Positions 1 to 12,510 of a stretch of 64,000 bases of DNA are shown piece after piece (within the stretch, counting starts at the first letter, position 1; every line of letters starts with the position of its first letter). The notes under the pieces are model-generated. The model worked only from the letters and a program-made list of their open reading frames with translations. It was not told the origin of the DNA and ran no database searches. The translations under genes and the position numbers were made by a program. This DNA is from Sclerodactyla briareus (Eukaryota > Echinodermata > Holothuroidea > Dendrochirotida > Sclerodactylidae), in NCBI GenBank assembly GCA_026419785.1, contig JAODTK010004354.1, positions 62,001 to 126,000 of the forward strand, written 5' to 3'.

Positions 1-760
1 TACGCAGTCACGTTTGGATTGCAATACTACCTGTAGCAAAGTATCCAAGTATCATGAGGCAATGCATTACGAAGCTCATATAGTATCGATAGTTACATAC
101 ATGTCAACTCATTAGACTGCGAATACAGCTGATGCCGCCCGCTTCGGAAAGTATTGCGGAAAGTATCTTGTGAGGATTGGGGATTAGGGTTATTGATTAG
201 GGTAGAGTGTAGCCAACCACAGAAATCTGAGGTAGTGTGCATCAACGGGCAAATTATTTTAATCAGAATAGGTTGTGACATCTGACAATATGCTACAACC
301 AAAGGATGTGCCCACCCGACTTCTGAGGCCAAACTGCTATTTGAAATATCTAATGTATTCTGGAAATCTGAGAATAGAATTACCCCTGGAACCATCTATC
401 TTTGCCGTGTAATAATCGGTCTAATACAAAAATCTGAGTTTTCGACAGACTGATGAATTTGCTATGAATTCAGTCTGCTGTGAACAGATTAGAATAACTT
501 ATTGGATACTTTTTCAGCCGTAGTACGAGCACTTTTGCGCGAATCTTATGATTCGTGTGCGATAGAGTAACCCGTCTGTGGTCGGTCAGGTAAAGTGGAT
601 TTCGTCTCCTTCGCGGATTAGAGGGAAAGTTCTATCACTGCTTTGCTCGGAGACAATTTCACGATTGACACAAGCATATAGTTAAGCGAATCTGTGACTA
701 ATAGACTTTGGAGACCTCGTGAACTATTTCATATTTGACCATGCATTGTAGCATCCGATA
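1..760. other. No gene recognised
   Basis: AT-rich sequence without a recognisable coding region, RNA gene or repeat. The 100-residue minus-strand frame at 93-395 has no family motif and looks like chance. Confidence 0.5.
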
Positions 761-814
761 AGAGTGAGTTATCCCCCCCCACAACATGTAGCGAGTTCGG
801 ACCAATCATCCTCA

Positions 815-816
815 TA

Positions 817-857
<41 letters not shown>

Positions 858-883
858 TAATAATAATAATAATAATAATAATA
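815..883. repeat. (ATA)n microsatellite, tail of the adjacent SINE
   Basis: About 69 bp of nearly pure ATA/TAA trinucleotide repeat. It abuts the sequence CTATATAGCGCTTTTCC, which on the minus strand is the 3' end of a SINE. It is therefore best read as the microsatellite tail of that element, as is usual for SINEs that borrow CR1/L2 3' ends. Confidence 0.8.
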
Positions 884-1245
884 CCGTGCTATATAGCGCT
901 TTTCCACATGCCACAGCGTTCACAGATATTATATCCATGATCATTAGTGACTTGTCACACCGTACTTCAGTACGCATTTCTGGCTTGTTCACTCCGACAC
1001 ACCATTTTAGTACGTCACTTAATCGTGGCCCGGGAGACGTCCCGATAGGGCAGCCACATACAGCGCTCACTCGTCTCACAAGTACCTACAATGTACCCAC
1101 TTTTACACGTGGGGCGTGATACATTTCAGGAGACATGCTTTGTTCAACAGCACTACGGGAAAGTCCTCGGGCTTCCACGGCCTCCGAACTAGCAGTCATT
1201 AGTTTCGCAGTATGGAGCTCTACCGACTGAGCTAATCCGCCTCCT
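884..1245 (-). mobile_element. tRNA-derived SINE with L2/CR1-like 3' end (copy 1)
   Basis: Read on the minus strand, it begins near 1243 with GCGGATTAGCTCAGTCGG followed by TAGAGC. That is a tRNA D-arm with a perfect polymerase III A box (complement of 1223-1234). An unrelated body follows, and the element ends in GTGGAAAAGCGCTATATAG and the trinucleotide tail at 815-883. Head, body, 3' end and tail are the standard SINE layout. The same head is found at 35449-35522, and the same 3' end at 43930-44356. A good B box is not evident, so the copy is probably inactive. It carries no protein; the reading frames across it are spurious. Confidence 0.7.
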
Positions 1246-2240
1246 CCATGAGTCAGGTGATATGCAAAATAGGCAAACCTATAACCGTGCATAGAACTGC
1301 AGAATTCAAAGGAATTGCAATTCTTGAGAAATCTTGTAAATACTGCCACTTTCCAATGATAAAATGTAGAACTTATGTTGTGGATGGTCCCTAACATTTC
1401 TCTATGGTCAAGAGGTCAAAGTCTGAAAACCTTTCAAACACGATAGCTGTGCAACAAACTGTATACGTATCTATGTGGTTTTAAAGTAGCGAATGCTTAG
1501 TTTTCCTCAGGTAAGAGGTCGTCTTAGGTCAACAGAGGTCAGAGTATGAAATCCTTGTAAGCACTATCAGGGGAGTGGGGAAAGCATATGCTGAAACAAC
1601 ACCTCACTGTTGGCGCAATACTCGCGGAAACCTTGACACCTGTTGATGACGCTTATTGAACAGTGGTGAACATTTACTACTAATATACTGCCATTTCCCG
1701 TCCACGTTGGACAGATTCCAGCATATGGCCACGTGCCTCCATGTGAAAGAACTATACATTGGAGAGCGCCACCGGGGAATATAGGTCGGCCATTCCAGCA
1801 CAAACCACGTCTAATCCTCAATAGAGAAGTGCACCAGGATAAAACAGCCTCTAATTACCCCAATAAACCCTGAGCTCTGCTGAGATCGTCCACCCGTCTT
1901 CCCATCAAACACTTTTCCTTCTCCTGTGCTCCCCCCTCTCTCAATGGAGAAATCTGATGACGCCAGTGTATGTATATAGCATTTGACCCAATTTACAGGT
2001 CCTTTGGCATCAATCTCCCCTGGGTTCTTCTTCTAAACGATCGCTCCTAGTCTCTCTCCTGGCTGCATAGTCAGTGATTCTTCCATCAGTCACCATGAAC
2101 AATTATAGGTAATTCCATTTCTTGCTTCCAGATTTTGGTATTAGCATTCAACAGAAACAGCTTACTAATCAGTGACCAATTTCAAATTCATAAGGGCTGA
2201 TTATTGACCATGTTTACCGAAGGAGTATACATTTTGTGGA
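1246..2240. other. No gene recognised
   Basis: Unique-looking sequence. Short minus-strand frames at 1567-1821 have no recognisable motifs. Nothing else is supported. Confidence 0.4.
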
Positions 2241-2254
2241 AATGTGACTAAAAT

Positions 2255-2700
2255 TGCCTAAATTATGCAAATTAGACACAATACTCAAAATTCATCGCCC
2301 ATTTATCATTTGGAATAGCCCGGGACCAACGGTGGACCACACTTGATACGTTCATGGAATTTCCAAAAACAAACTTGAACATTTTGCATGAATGAAGCAA
2401 ATTATACAGATTGAATAACCGCCAGTGACTCGAATCAATGTTGGAATTTTTGAGGGACTAAAGGTAGCCCATCCAGCTTCATGAAATCAAATCGAACAAA
2501 CTTGAAATTTGTGAAAAACTATGAACTATGCAAAATAGACACACTGAATGACTTCCAGTGACCTCCAGTTTAGGTTAAAATGTCGGAGAGTAAAATAAGC
2601 CATACCCATAACTTTCGGGAAAATCCGGCATACTTTGGAATTACGCATATGCAAATTCGACACGGTGAAGACCGCCAGTGACCTCGGATCCATGATGATT
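2255..2700 (+). repeat. Degenerate tandem repeat, ~121-133-bp unit with ATGCAAAT
   Basis: Four diverged units are marked by GCAAATTAGACACA (2267), GCAAATTATACAGA (2397), GCAAAATAGACACA (2530) and GCAAATTCGACACG (2651). From the second unit on, each is followed by a version of TGAATGACTTCCAGTGACCT. The spacing is 130, 133 and 121 bp. The same unit occurs in the opposite orientation at 21660-21960. Several units contain the octamer ATGCAAAT. This is non-coding satellite-like sequence. Confidence 0.7.
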
Positions 2701-2901
2701 AGACAACTCATTTAGCATATTCAAAATCTAGCCGGGTCATCTGCCTTATTATTCCTGACCACCTTGTGCTAAACCTAATACTTGAGGCACTACGGTTCAT
2801 CCGTAATTTGCAATGAAAAAACAAAACAAAAAATAGGCTGACAGAAGTTCATTGAAATCAGTCTTACTGTTTTGGAGAAAACCTGCTAACGAGGAAGATG
2901 G

Positions 2902-2925
2902 ACATACATACATACATACATACAT
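2902..2925. repeat. (CATA)n microsatellite
   Basis: About six uninterrupted CATA tetranucleotides. Confidence 0.85.
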
Positions 2926-2929
2926 AAAT

Positions 2930-4599
2930 ACACTCATGCATACACACATACGACAAAGCGATCACTCAGTCTCTTCTTGAACTTGTTCAGGAGAGACAAA
3001 ACAATGTTCGGAACCCCAGTGGGTATCTACAAGCAGTTTCATTCAGGTCCCGCAGTATCAGTTCGAGCCGTGCAGCGAGGAAACTGGACCGAGGAGGAAA
3101 TGACGAGCAAATCAAATTGTCGGAATTCCGGTATATACGCTCGGAACCTCGGTCCAACACAATCTTCCTGACTCACATATGTCATCTTGGAAGCCAGTGT
3201 ATATATACGATTTGATTTAGACTAGCACAGGTGAAGAGAGGACATATCGAAACCCCACACGGGATACACGACGCTAAGGCCGCCTATGGACCCTACACAG
3301 CGGATGCTGCATATTCGCGCCATGATACAGAAAGCCAAAATAAGATATTCACTTTGAAATAAATTAGATTATTTCTTTACATTATGTGGACGATCGTGGG
3401 GTTTTATATCTTTCGGATTCCGTACATAGTTTGTAATTTTAGGTAGGCGACCTGCGGTTTCCCTCGTTATGTCACAAAGGAAATTTTGAAATGTCTGATT
3501 GTGCCTCACCGGAACACTCGAATCAGTGTGGAGTTTCGGCTGTCATAAGGTAATACATAGAAAAAGGAACTAAAATCCAGTCATATACATGACCATTTTT
3601 TGATATTCCCAACTAGTTACCTATATGATACTTCAAAACGCTCGCCCAATAGTTTTTTCCAAAAAACCCCAAATTGAGTGACTTCTTCAAAATAGTGGGG
3701 GTACTTGTGTCAAAAATGGCAGATCTGAGATTGGCTTGCCTACCTTGATTTTATTGCATATTTATGGCTATTTCGAAGATGGTGATCCAAAAATGGAGGG
3801 TTTCCATTTCTTTAGCGATCATGCTTATGGCGGCCATTTTGGAATTTCGAAATGACCGCCATTTTCCGGGTAAATGGGTTTAACCTTATCAATATGGCAC
3901 CTACGGACAGAATGTTAGTGGCTAACATTATTTTGTTAATACGGCGGATTAAATGGTGACACGCCCATCAACGAAACTCCAAGGCCGCCATCTTGGATTT
4001 CAAAATGGCCGCTTTTTTCGTCGGCAAATGAGCGAAACACTGACCCACAAGCTTTCGTAGCTTTCACATTCAATGCACACATTTGACCTAATGCTCTGTT
4101 TTCGTATCGTGAATAATCGATTGTGGTAGGGTTGGGAACATCGTTGGGATTAGGCCAGGATGGCGCCCCCAAGTGAGGTAACCATTGTGTACACAATCTA
4201 GACGGGATTTGCTAAGGTAGTGTTATTCAAACCCCCCCCCCCCTTTCTAGGTCGCTTCCATCCTCGAGGATCGCGAAGCGAAATATTTGTGATGAATTTC
4301 CATTATCAATGTCAGCATTGAACTTCTAGGAGAGGCAATTACGCGAGGGTATCGCTCCTGCGGGCATAGGAATTATGCTGAACAGTCAACAGCTGATATG
4401 GTTTATCAGCGAATGGTTTTTTTGGGACTACACTACATTGGAGTCTCCCTTCTACCAGTGGAGCGAAGCTGCTAGAATGGACATCCGTAGGGGTAACTGA
4501 CCACCCCTCCCCCCCCCCCCCCTTCCCGCGTTGGTATGGGCGGGCGGCTGGAGAACTGTCGGAATCGTTCCGGTTGGACAAGTTCCAACCCAGGAACTC
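2930..4599. other. No gene; GCCAT-rich repeats and homopolymers
   Basis: Between about 3710 and 4030 several short stretches resemble AAAATGGCCGCCATTTT, a motif also scattered at 22.1 kb and 38.5-41 kb, so this is dispersed-repeat debris. Poly(C) tracts lie near 4232-4243 and 4509-4522. No coding region is supported. Confidence 0.5.
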
Positions 4600-7450
4600 T
4601 TGTAGCCGGAGTCATCATGATGGTCACATCGTGGGCTTCAACCGGGTGATTGTATAGGACCACCAGGATGAGATTCCTGTCGATAGGAGAATCAAGAGTC
4701 CCCGACGATATCTATCTCGCGAACAGGAACGGGAGCGGTTGCAGACTGATCTCCTTTTGACGGCTGACCGACGCAGAGGCCAGCCTTATTCAGGGCCTTC
4801 ACCTTGGTGACCTCCGACTGGAGGCAATCCCCAAATTCCCCCTGAAAAGGTCTTCGACTAGAAGGTGAGCTCCTTGATGGCCGACTTGATTGACTGGGAC
4901 GCCCACGGGGCCGCCTCAATGAAGGTTCTCGGCGCCTCCGAGCAGTAGAATGGAGGACACGAGCTAGCTGGCGAACGTTAGTCCGCTACTGGCGTCCACC
5001 GAGAGAGATGCGGCATCGATGTCTCACTGAGAAATACCCGCTCCAGCGGTTTCATGGAAGGGACTGACTCAAAATTTAGGAAATAAGGAGGAACGAAGAG
5101 GCGAGCTTGAGTCATACTCTTGCCACCAAATCGATTGGATACCATGAGTGGACGGCGGAAGGGTAGGAGCCTTGAAACTGGTCATTCGAAGTCAGAAGGT
5201 TCAGGTCCTTCCAAAACGATCGGTGGCCTGGTCTGGAAGTTTGGCGAAGCAAAAAGGGTGGTTAAGTGTATCTTCGTCTACGTAAAAGACACGAGCTGCA
5301 GACTTGTAATGGTAACTGCCGAGCAGGAGGATCAACCAGTCAGGTCAGCAAGGTGCAGACCTGGCTACTGCCTTATTGTAGAGGGCATTGAATTATCACA
5401 AGGTACAGGATTACAAGCAATGCATCCCGGCAGTAGCTCAGTGGGAGTGGGAGTAATCACAAGCAACAGCAATTTGCCATTGCCTACACCTGTTTTCCCT
5501 GCCCTACAATCTGTTGTGATGGGCGGAGTCCATTTTAGCTGCGGTGGCTTATTCAGCTTTAACGGCCATTCAGCACCAATGGAATAGAGACCGCTGAGCC
5601 CGGTAGCCGCTTTAGGGTAAGATTCGACTGGAGCCCAACTCGGCAGGTGCAGGCTGGTGCACCCGTTGACACGCGAAATACTGTAGCCGGACGTTCGAAA
5701 GGCTTCAACCGGGTCGATGTACCCAGAGTGCGGCTCGCCCTCATCGGAGTCCGGGTTATAGCAAACATGCTTCCGTTGGTGAGCGTGGTCAAGACGGCCA
5801 CCTCGGATGCGTGGCCCAAAGGTCCAGAACTCTTGACAGTCGCGGAAGGGGTGGGCGTCAGGGGACCCCCCCCCCCTTAGGAGGGGTGATCAGCAACCAC
5901 TCCAGAGTCCCAAACGGTGTTACGTCTTCTCATGGTAGGAGGTCCTCTGTGTTAGCCCGGATCTCTCCTGGTTGGAGTACACGTCGGAAGACGGCTCGGT
6001 TCACGGTGCTATTCTGTCAGCCATGTTGCCCTGACAATGAACCTCCTGATCGATCCTATGTGCCTTTCCCCCACCTCGGCGAGAACAAACCGCGGGAGAC
6101 TGCGAGTCGGGGAGCTAGTGCCGGGACTCTCCAGGCCGCGCCGGAGGTCACGAAGGTGATTGGTGGCGCCCGACTCCGCTACGATTCTGGTTGGTCGACA
6201 GCGGAAGCGCGTCGGACCCAAATCCTAGCTCGAACCAGGCCCGACCTAGCGCATGCCCAGCTCGGGGGAAGGGAGGAGCCTGTGGTGGTGAGTCAACCGA
6301 TAGCTCGAACGTCTTGCAGCTGAACACCGCCCCCCCGAGAGCCACAATGACGTGCTGGACAAGGCTTCCGTTACTTGCGGATTGCTTATAGACCGCCCTG
6401 GCAGACAACTTCCTTGATCCAGGGGAGCCGTAGCGACACGGGGTGCGGAGCCGGACAAATCATCACAGTCGGACGGGTCACGGTTATGTTGAGTTCCCCT
6501 GGTCCCGAATCGCCGTATCTGGGAAGCTGTGCCGGTAAGCAAGGACCTTGGGAAGAGGAAGGAATCGGGCCTGAAGTTGCCGCAACCAGTGCAAGGACAC
6601 CTAGGCCAGTGGACTTCACCGGCAGGAATGCAGCAGGGGACCCCACGGCTCTGGCCAGACGAGTCTGGGTATCACGATTGTCGACCGCAAAGGGTGACTT
6701 TCGGGACGTAGGAGGATGGGCGGCTCTTAGTCCAGATTTTCGGGCGCCCTTCTGGGAAGTAGTAATACCCAATAGGAGATGGAGCCTGAAGTTCGACGAG
6801 ATGATGATTCCGGGTTCCCGCGTTCGTAGGCCTGCCAAGCGTTACCGGTGCTGTGCTACAGCCAGCTCGCTGGGTTCCATGACCAGCGGCGAGGCGAACG
6901 TTCCGGGAGTAGAGAAGCTGGTTCTCACCTTTCCGAGTCCAGCACTGCCCGACACGGCTAGATCCAGGCTAGATCACCCGAAAACGCTGAGCATCTGCTC
7001 ATCTGCGCAGTTCTGACTCGTCGCGCCCAGGCACCCGTTCGTGCCCGAGCCGACCGGGGCGAGAACACGGGAGACCCCACCCCCCCCCCCCACAGGTTAT
7101 AAGAACACCGCTGCCTCTCCATGGCTGGAATGTGGCTCGTCGAGCCCGAACATCAAGTCTGGGTCGAGCGACCACCTGCACGATCCTGGTTTACCCTCCT
7201 CCACTTCAAGTATGTTGACGCCAGAAACCATTTTAGACCAGGAGACTTTCAAGCACCCTTCATTCAGCTGGGGGTCCAAATAGCGTGGATCTCTGGGCAG
7301 TTGTCTTTCCCCCCCCACCTCCCCACCCCACCCTTCGGTATCGTCCTTCCCATTCCCCACCCGTTTCCCTTCCCTCTTCTGCCAGCGAGGGAAATTCCCC
7401 GTCGCAAATAGAACACGGAGCCGTAGGGAGCACATGCCCAGTACCTGGGC
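4600..7450. other. GC-rich block with overlapping unrecognised frames
   Basis: Base composition here is visibly richer in G+C than on either side. Long frames exist on both strands: plus 5120-5587 (155 codons), 5811-6323 (170) and 6375-7016 (213, same frame as the previous one), and minus 6386-6838 (150). Their translations are rich in Arg, Pro, Ser and Gly, and I can assign none to a family. Frames lengthen by chance in GC-rich DNA because stops are AT-rich. Related stretches near 4600 and 5680 (TGTAGCCGG then GGCTTCAACCGGGT) suggest internal duplication. It could be a decayed mobile element or a host fragment. Confidence 0.35.
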
Positions 7451-10150
7451 AGAGTCGTGAAACAATACCAGCAAAGAGTGGTGACGGTATTTAAAAACAT
7501 TTGCTCATAGTAATACTGTAAAGAGAGAAGACAAAATGATCATAAGGGGTTAGATGAACTGATAAACTCCTCACGAACTGTCGTGCTTGTGGGGACTGTC
7601 TGAAACAACAACAACTCACTAAATGAACTAAGTTTCTTTCGTGGTTTAGCGTCCACGACGGAAGGAGGCCTAACTCAGAAAAAGGGGGGAAATGAAAGGT
7701 ACCCCCGGTCTATCCCCATAGGGAAAAAAACGAGCCAAAAGGGGGAATACACTCTCTTGGAAAGGCGACGCCCCCGATTACGAAAGCGAGAGCAAAAAAG
7801 CATAGAGCCAAGGCCTAAGTGGTACTTGTACCGCAACACAAGATCACTGTACCCCACAGTGTGATGGGCAAAGCCTGGCTAGGTCTGAACACTAGGCTAG
7901 AGCCTAACTACATGTGCGAAATCAGAAAGCACGGCCCTCCATGGAAAGGAAGAGTTTCGAGAAACATTCTTCAGGAAAACGTGATCGTCATATGTTAGCT
8001 GTCGAAGAGCAAGCCAAAATCTTCCAGAACTTAGGAGGAAATGTTAAATGAGGGATTCTAAGATAAATCACAAACGCCAGCTCTTGAGCAGAGCTTAAAT
8101 CTTGGCGGCCCGGAAATAAAACTGAATGGTGGTCGAGTTGCCACGGCAACTTTTGTTTTCGGCCAGGTTTGGCGGTAGGGAATAGAACAGGCATTTGGTG
8201 TACAGGTAATGACGGCTACAGTGAATTTATGATTTTTGGTACGAACACCCAAAATCAATGGCATCGTCGTGTACAGAAGTGTATTCCAGGGGCCTCCAAA
8301 TCATGGAGTAACATCGTTACATATCTAGCCTTAAATCATTTATATGTAGTTGGTAGTCTATCGGTTTTATATATGCGGTCATTATAGGAGAGGTTGGGGA
8401 TTGTTTATCCTCTTGACATTGACGCCCATTCTTCCTCCAACCTGGTAATAGCGCTATCCAGTGTTGCATGGCCATAATATAATCGGCAAATTGGCAGTAG
8501 AAAACGCATGGCCCCCTCCGAGTTAGATCTCCTAAGTCCTAAACATAAGTTCAGCTACGAATATTATGACAAAATGTGAAGAAGGATATAAACAAAAATA
8601 GATGGTCAAAGATCAACTATGGACAAACCGTTATTCTGCGATTTCAACTTCGCAATTGCACGGAAGCAAGTGATACCATTGACGGTTTGCTTAAAAATAA
8701 TATGTACGATACGTCGCGCATCCGCTGTATAGTTTTAAACAAGTATTTCCGTAATCGGTAACATTTACTCTTATCCATGGACTGATCTAAGATCCAAGAG
8801 ATTTCTTCTTGATTAGTGTTTACAAAAGTAACTAAGATCACACACCATGTTCCAAGGTAAGAATTAACTGAAGAACCGTCCAATAGCTTGTGAGATCACG
8901 TGGATTAGCTAACTTTCCGACGAAAACGGGCGGACATTTGTTATTTCGCCATGTATTCTGGGGATTATGAATACCCTTTAGATTCACCGTACCGAAACAT
9001 TATGTAGTCTAGAATACCAGTCGTAGGTAATATGAAACGGGAGGAGTTATGATCACTTTCACTAAGATGTTTCCCCGCCATCGCAAAAATTCAAACCAGC
9101 CTACGCCGAGTAATGGAACACATGATCTCTGAGTCGAAAGGTCAGTGATTGTTGGGTGTTTATAGGCTTAGAAAGTACTATTTCGTATGTGGTGGTCCCA
9201 AAAAAGGCAGAAAAAAAAATAAACAAAAATCGAAATCACTTGTATGTATACAGGCAGGCCTCGCATGCCTCGCTATCGGTTGATGAGAAATCGGAATTTG
9301 TCGGAATTTGGGACATAGACACTGGTTTCATCAACAACATATATACACGGCGATCGAGAATATACCAGGTGCGTCGCTGATGTTTTTCATTTTACAGATG
9401 TGTGACCTGCTGTGAACCTCCCACCCTTTCCCATTAAGAGATGCAGTAGTATAATACATGCAGTTTCGGAGTAGCAAACTGGGGGTTGAGGCACCGGTTC
9501 TTTCGGACGGCCAAAATTCCAAACGATTAACCACTCATCCATTTCAGGTACTTCCATGGCGACGAAATTGGGAGAAGGACGTGGAGCATCGGGTTAAAAG
9601 AGGTAACGGCTCAAAATCTTCTGAACCATGTTCGATATTTATCAGGAAAGAGGGCCACCCTAAAACGCTTACGCCACATTCACTACTGACCCAAATGAAA
9701 TAGTGCTGATTAGTTGTCAACGCTAGTGACAGATCTCGACTCGACTTTTGACGTGACGAGTCCGATGAGCAATGTATGTACAAAAAAATCACATAGGACG
9801 TCCCTATTTCTAGAGGAATGGCGCCCTGCAATTGTCATTGGAGTTTCTATCGAGATGATCAGACCTTTTCTCACTCCGTCCCATGACTAGATCCTGAGGG
9901 TCTACCGAGCCCCAGGATGAGCATAAACCCAGCCTAATTATATAACCGCAACACTTCTGTTCGGGGATATTATGGTTTTGGGGTGCGCCGAAGTCTCCGC
10001 CGCCGCCGCCGCCACCGGAAAACTCTTGAACGCTGTATCGATCGATTTGAAACTTGGGTAACATGTCAGTCCTAGTGAAATCACGGAGATTGTCGAAGTG
10101 GGCATTGCTGCATGTCTGCTGTCCTCTTTTTTCGCGGGTTCCAAACGGAA
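7451..10150. other. No gene recognised
   Basis: Mixed AT-rich sequence. The short frames at 8169-8387, 9156-9380 and 9458-9703 have no motifs. A (CCG)n stretch near 9999-10016 and a TTCGGGGATATTATGGTTTT segment near 9960 resemble the start of the repeat at 15640. No gene is supported. Confidence 0.4.
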
Positions 10151-10153
10151 ATA

Positions 10154-10390
10154 CCGATTTACATGAAACTTAGTGGGTGGGGACAACAGTCTCGAAAAAC
10201 ATGACGGTGATTCCAAGAATACCGGAGGTCAAATTTGTGATTTTTTTTTTGGCAACGGTACAGAGTTATACCGATTTACATGAAACTTGGTGAGTGGGGA
10301 CAAAATTTGGTCCCGAAAACATGACAGTGACTTCAGGGTCACCAGAGGTCAAATTTGCGATTTTTCGTGTTTCGTTTTTTACTTTTTGAT
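10154..10390 (+). repeat. Two tandem ~117-bp units of a dispersed repeat
   Basis: The phrase CCGATTTACATGAAACTT recurs at 10154 and 10271. Each copy is followed by a GTGGGGACAA block, a CCCGAAAACATGAC-like block and GAGGTCAAATTTG. The same modules occur at 15640-16080 and, more diverged, near 55920. This looks like a non-coding, genome-wide tandem-prone repeat. Confidence 0.65.
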
Positions 10391-10759
10391 TTGAGCGAAA
10401 CGTGGAGAATGTGCCGGACTCCTGAACAACAGGAGGGCATTTCACAGTCACCGTCAATGGACTGGAATATAGGCGGCTTTCTTCAAACGAAGACCACAAA
10501 GGCCATATCTGCGGGGATAAACGCGTCGGCGGTTTACCGCCTGCACATGTATGGTTCTTTCTGATAGAACTGATGCAGCAGCTGGCTGCACATGGCAAGA
10601 GACAGACGCTTTCCTTTCTGTGCTAGGTAGAGAAAGTGGGGTTGTGTAATCTGTTACCAGCCTGAAGTAGTAGGGGTAGATGATACAGGTTTGGAGACTT
10701 GATATGTTATACACTACAGAGGACATTCCAGTGAAACAGGAGAACATGGCTACATATCA

Positions 10760-11175
10760 GGAGTTGTAGAGGTGGCTTACCTGGTAGGGTTGGATTTGCC
10801 TCAAATAAGGAAAGGTGCAGTTACTAATTGGTCAGGACCACGAAGAGGCTCTGTACTTTCTTGAAGTGAGGAAGCGTAATAGTTGTGAGCCCCATACAGG
10901 ATGAGCTTAGGACGGGCATTGTGTGTCCCAATGGGGCCTAGTAAGCTACATGATGTGGTTACACATTTTGGGAGAAGTGTTTAATGAGACGTCAACTATA
11001 AAGGGTTTGGGGATGGAATTGAACAAGTTGCTCTTTGACGATACTGCCAAGGGATTTCAGTCAACGACAAAAGGGCACTGTCACTGTGGGAGAGTACTGT
11101 TAAACATGTTGATGGTCACTATGAGCTGGGCATCCCCTTCAAAATGATGGCCCCTAACCTACCGGATAATAATGT
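10760..11175 (+). mobile_element. BEL/Pao LTR-retrotransposon fragment (Pao/RT-proximal region)
   Basis: Two blocks read like the polyprotein just before and at the reverse transcriptase of BEL/Pao elements. The first, around 10830-10880, reads LIGQDHEEALYFLEVRK in one frame, the usual LIGQD..EAL..LEVRK block. The second, 11058-11172, is open in one frame and reads SVNDKRALSLWESTVKHVDG, followed by HYELGIPFK and PNLPDNN. These match the '(S/V)xDKRAL..(W/M)E.S...VDGHYE...P(F/W)K...LPNN' signature of that superfamily. Stops and frame changes separate the blocks. No LTRs, protease, integrase or complete RT are seen. This is an old orphan fragment with no coding capacity. Confidence 0.75.
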
Positions 11176-11925
11176 TGGCAAATAAGGTGGAATACTTAGA
11201 GGGATTCTGTGCTGTGTGGAAGGTATGCGGGGCAACCTTGACCAGGGAAGCAAAGGTTATCCCAGAGAAACTTGGCAGGTGTTGGAGGGTGTTGAAGCTC
11301 TGTGAATTTGCCCACACTAAGCCCGTGATTAGTCAGGATAGCAGCCAGCTTGCACAAGTCGGTCAGGGCTACTACCACCGATGTCTGATGGGTACCATCC
11401 AAGTACTTGTTAGCGCTAAGGGGGATGCAGCCCTAGCAGCATGTGCCCCCCGCGGGATTGCCATCCAGTGGGCACGGACGTGACGGCAGAGTTCCTTATA
11501 ACAGATGTTCGTGGAAGCCCGAATTTGAAGACGTTGCCGAGAATTCCAAGGTTCTCTGAATTCTGTATAATTAAACCAATAGGCTCCTCTTCCGATGCAC
11601 CTTCTCTACGATCATACATGTAGATTTGTTTAATTGGAATTGAATCGCCATCTAGCACTATACTGTTTCACAGTGTTAGTCCGTTCTGCAGAAATCTGCA
11701 AACGGGGAATATCGTCACTAGGCGAACGAGTTGTGTATAGAGTGAACTACTGATGACATCACACACATACCAGAGCTCTGCAACTGGTATTTAAAGAATA
11801 TACTGACTAGGTATTGTGACTGACACTCCCTTGTTGGTACCATGACTGGATATCAAAAGGGATTGGCATTATGTCTAAATTGAAATATATATTACCTAGA
11901 GAAAATATTTAAAACCATTTACCTG
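11176..11925. other. No gene recognised
   Basis: A 103-codon plus frame (11172-11483) follows the BEL/Pao block, but I cannot match it to RT. It may be rearranged element sequence. From 11500 onward nothing is recognised. Confidence 0.35.
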
Positions 11926-12510
11926 ATCTTGGTGTACCCTACTTATTATTTGCTCAACAATTTGGTCAGGATACTAGCAAGTCTAACTTGAATAAACTTC
12001 ACGTTTTACAGGAACGTGTAGTTCGTACCATTGCCTTGGCAAATTATCGTAGTCGGATCACCTATTTTTGCCAAACTTAATATTTTAAAGTTGAATGACA
12101 TTGTTACGCTCAATGTTGCCACGTTACATATCGTTTCGAGAACGGCTTATTCCAACGGCCCTCGAAGTTTGAAAATGTTTATGTCAGTAATTACGCAATA
12201 CACAAATATAATACTTAGAATGCTAATGATATACGAATGGACCATCTTAGAACTTCACATATAAACGTAGCCTCCGATATAGATCAATACAAATCTGGTA
12301 CGAATTACCAAATGATGAAAAGTTCTATAATTCTGTAGTATCATTCAGAAAAAGGGTTACTAATAATTTGACAAGCTACTATTAATATTATACTGTGACG
12401 TGTATTCAGTTCATTCAAAAATATGTTCTCAAAGATGAGGGTATCCTGAGAGATGTTATTTTCCTTTGCGGAGTGGGTAAAGGGTGTGGTAATTCAATAA
12501 ATTGAATTGA
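11926..12510 (+). mobile_element. Non-LTR retrotransposon 3' end (RT C-terminus, 3' tail)
   Basis: Plus-strand translation in shifting frames gives the typical C-terminal end of non-LTR ORF2. It starts with NLNKLHVLQERVVR (about 11990-12030). Next comes FAKLNILKLNDIVTLNVAT (12067-12123), and then IQIWYELPNDEKF and VVSFRKRVTNNLTSYY (12283-12385). The sequence then runs into a 3' UTR ending in ATTGAATTGAATTG repeats near 12505, a microsatellite tail. The element is 5' truncated and crossed by stops and frameshifts. The clade is not certain; it resembles L2/CR1-like elements of aquatic animals. Confidence 0.75.

Noticed and set aside
729-1079. 116-codon minus frame with long Leu and Tyr runs
   Set aside because: It is the translation of the ATA microsatellite and SINE body.
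5423-5440. A-box-like GTAGCTCAGTGGGAG suggesting a tRNA gene
   Set aside because: No B box or acceptor-stem pairing is found downstream, so it is probably chance.
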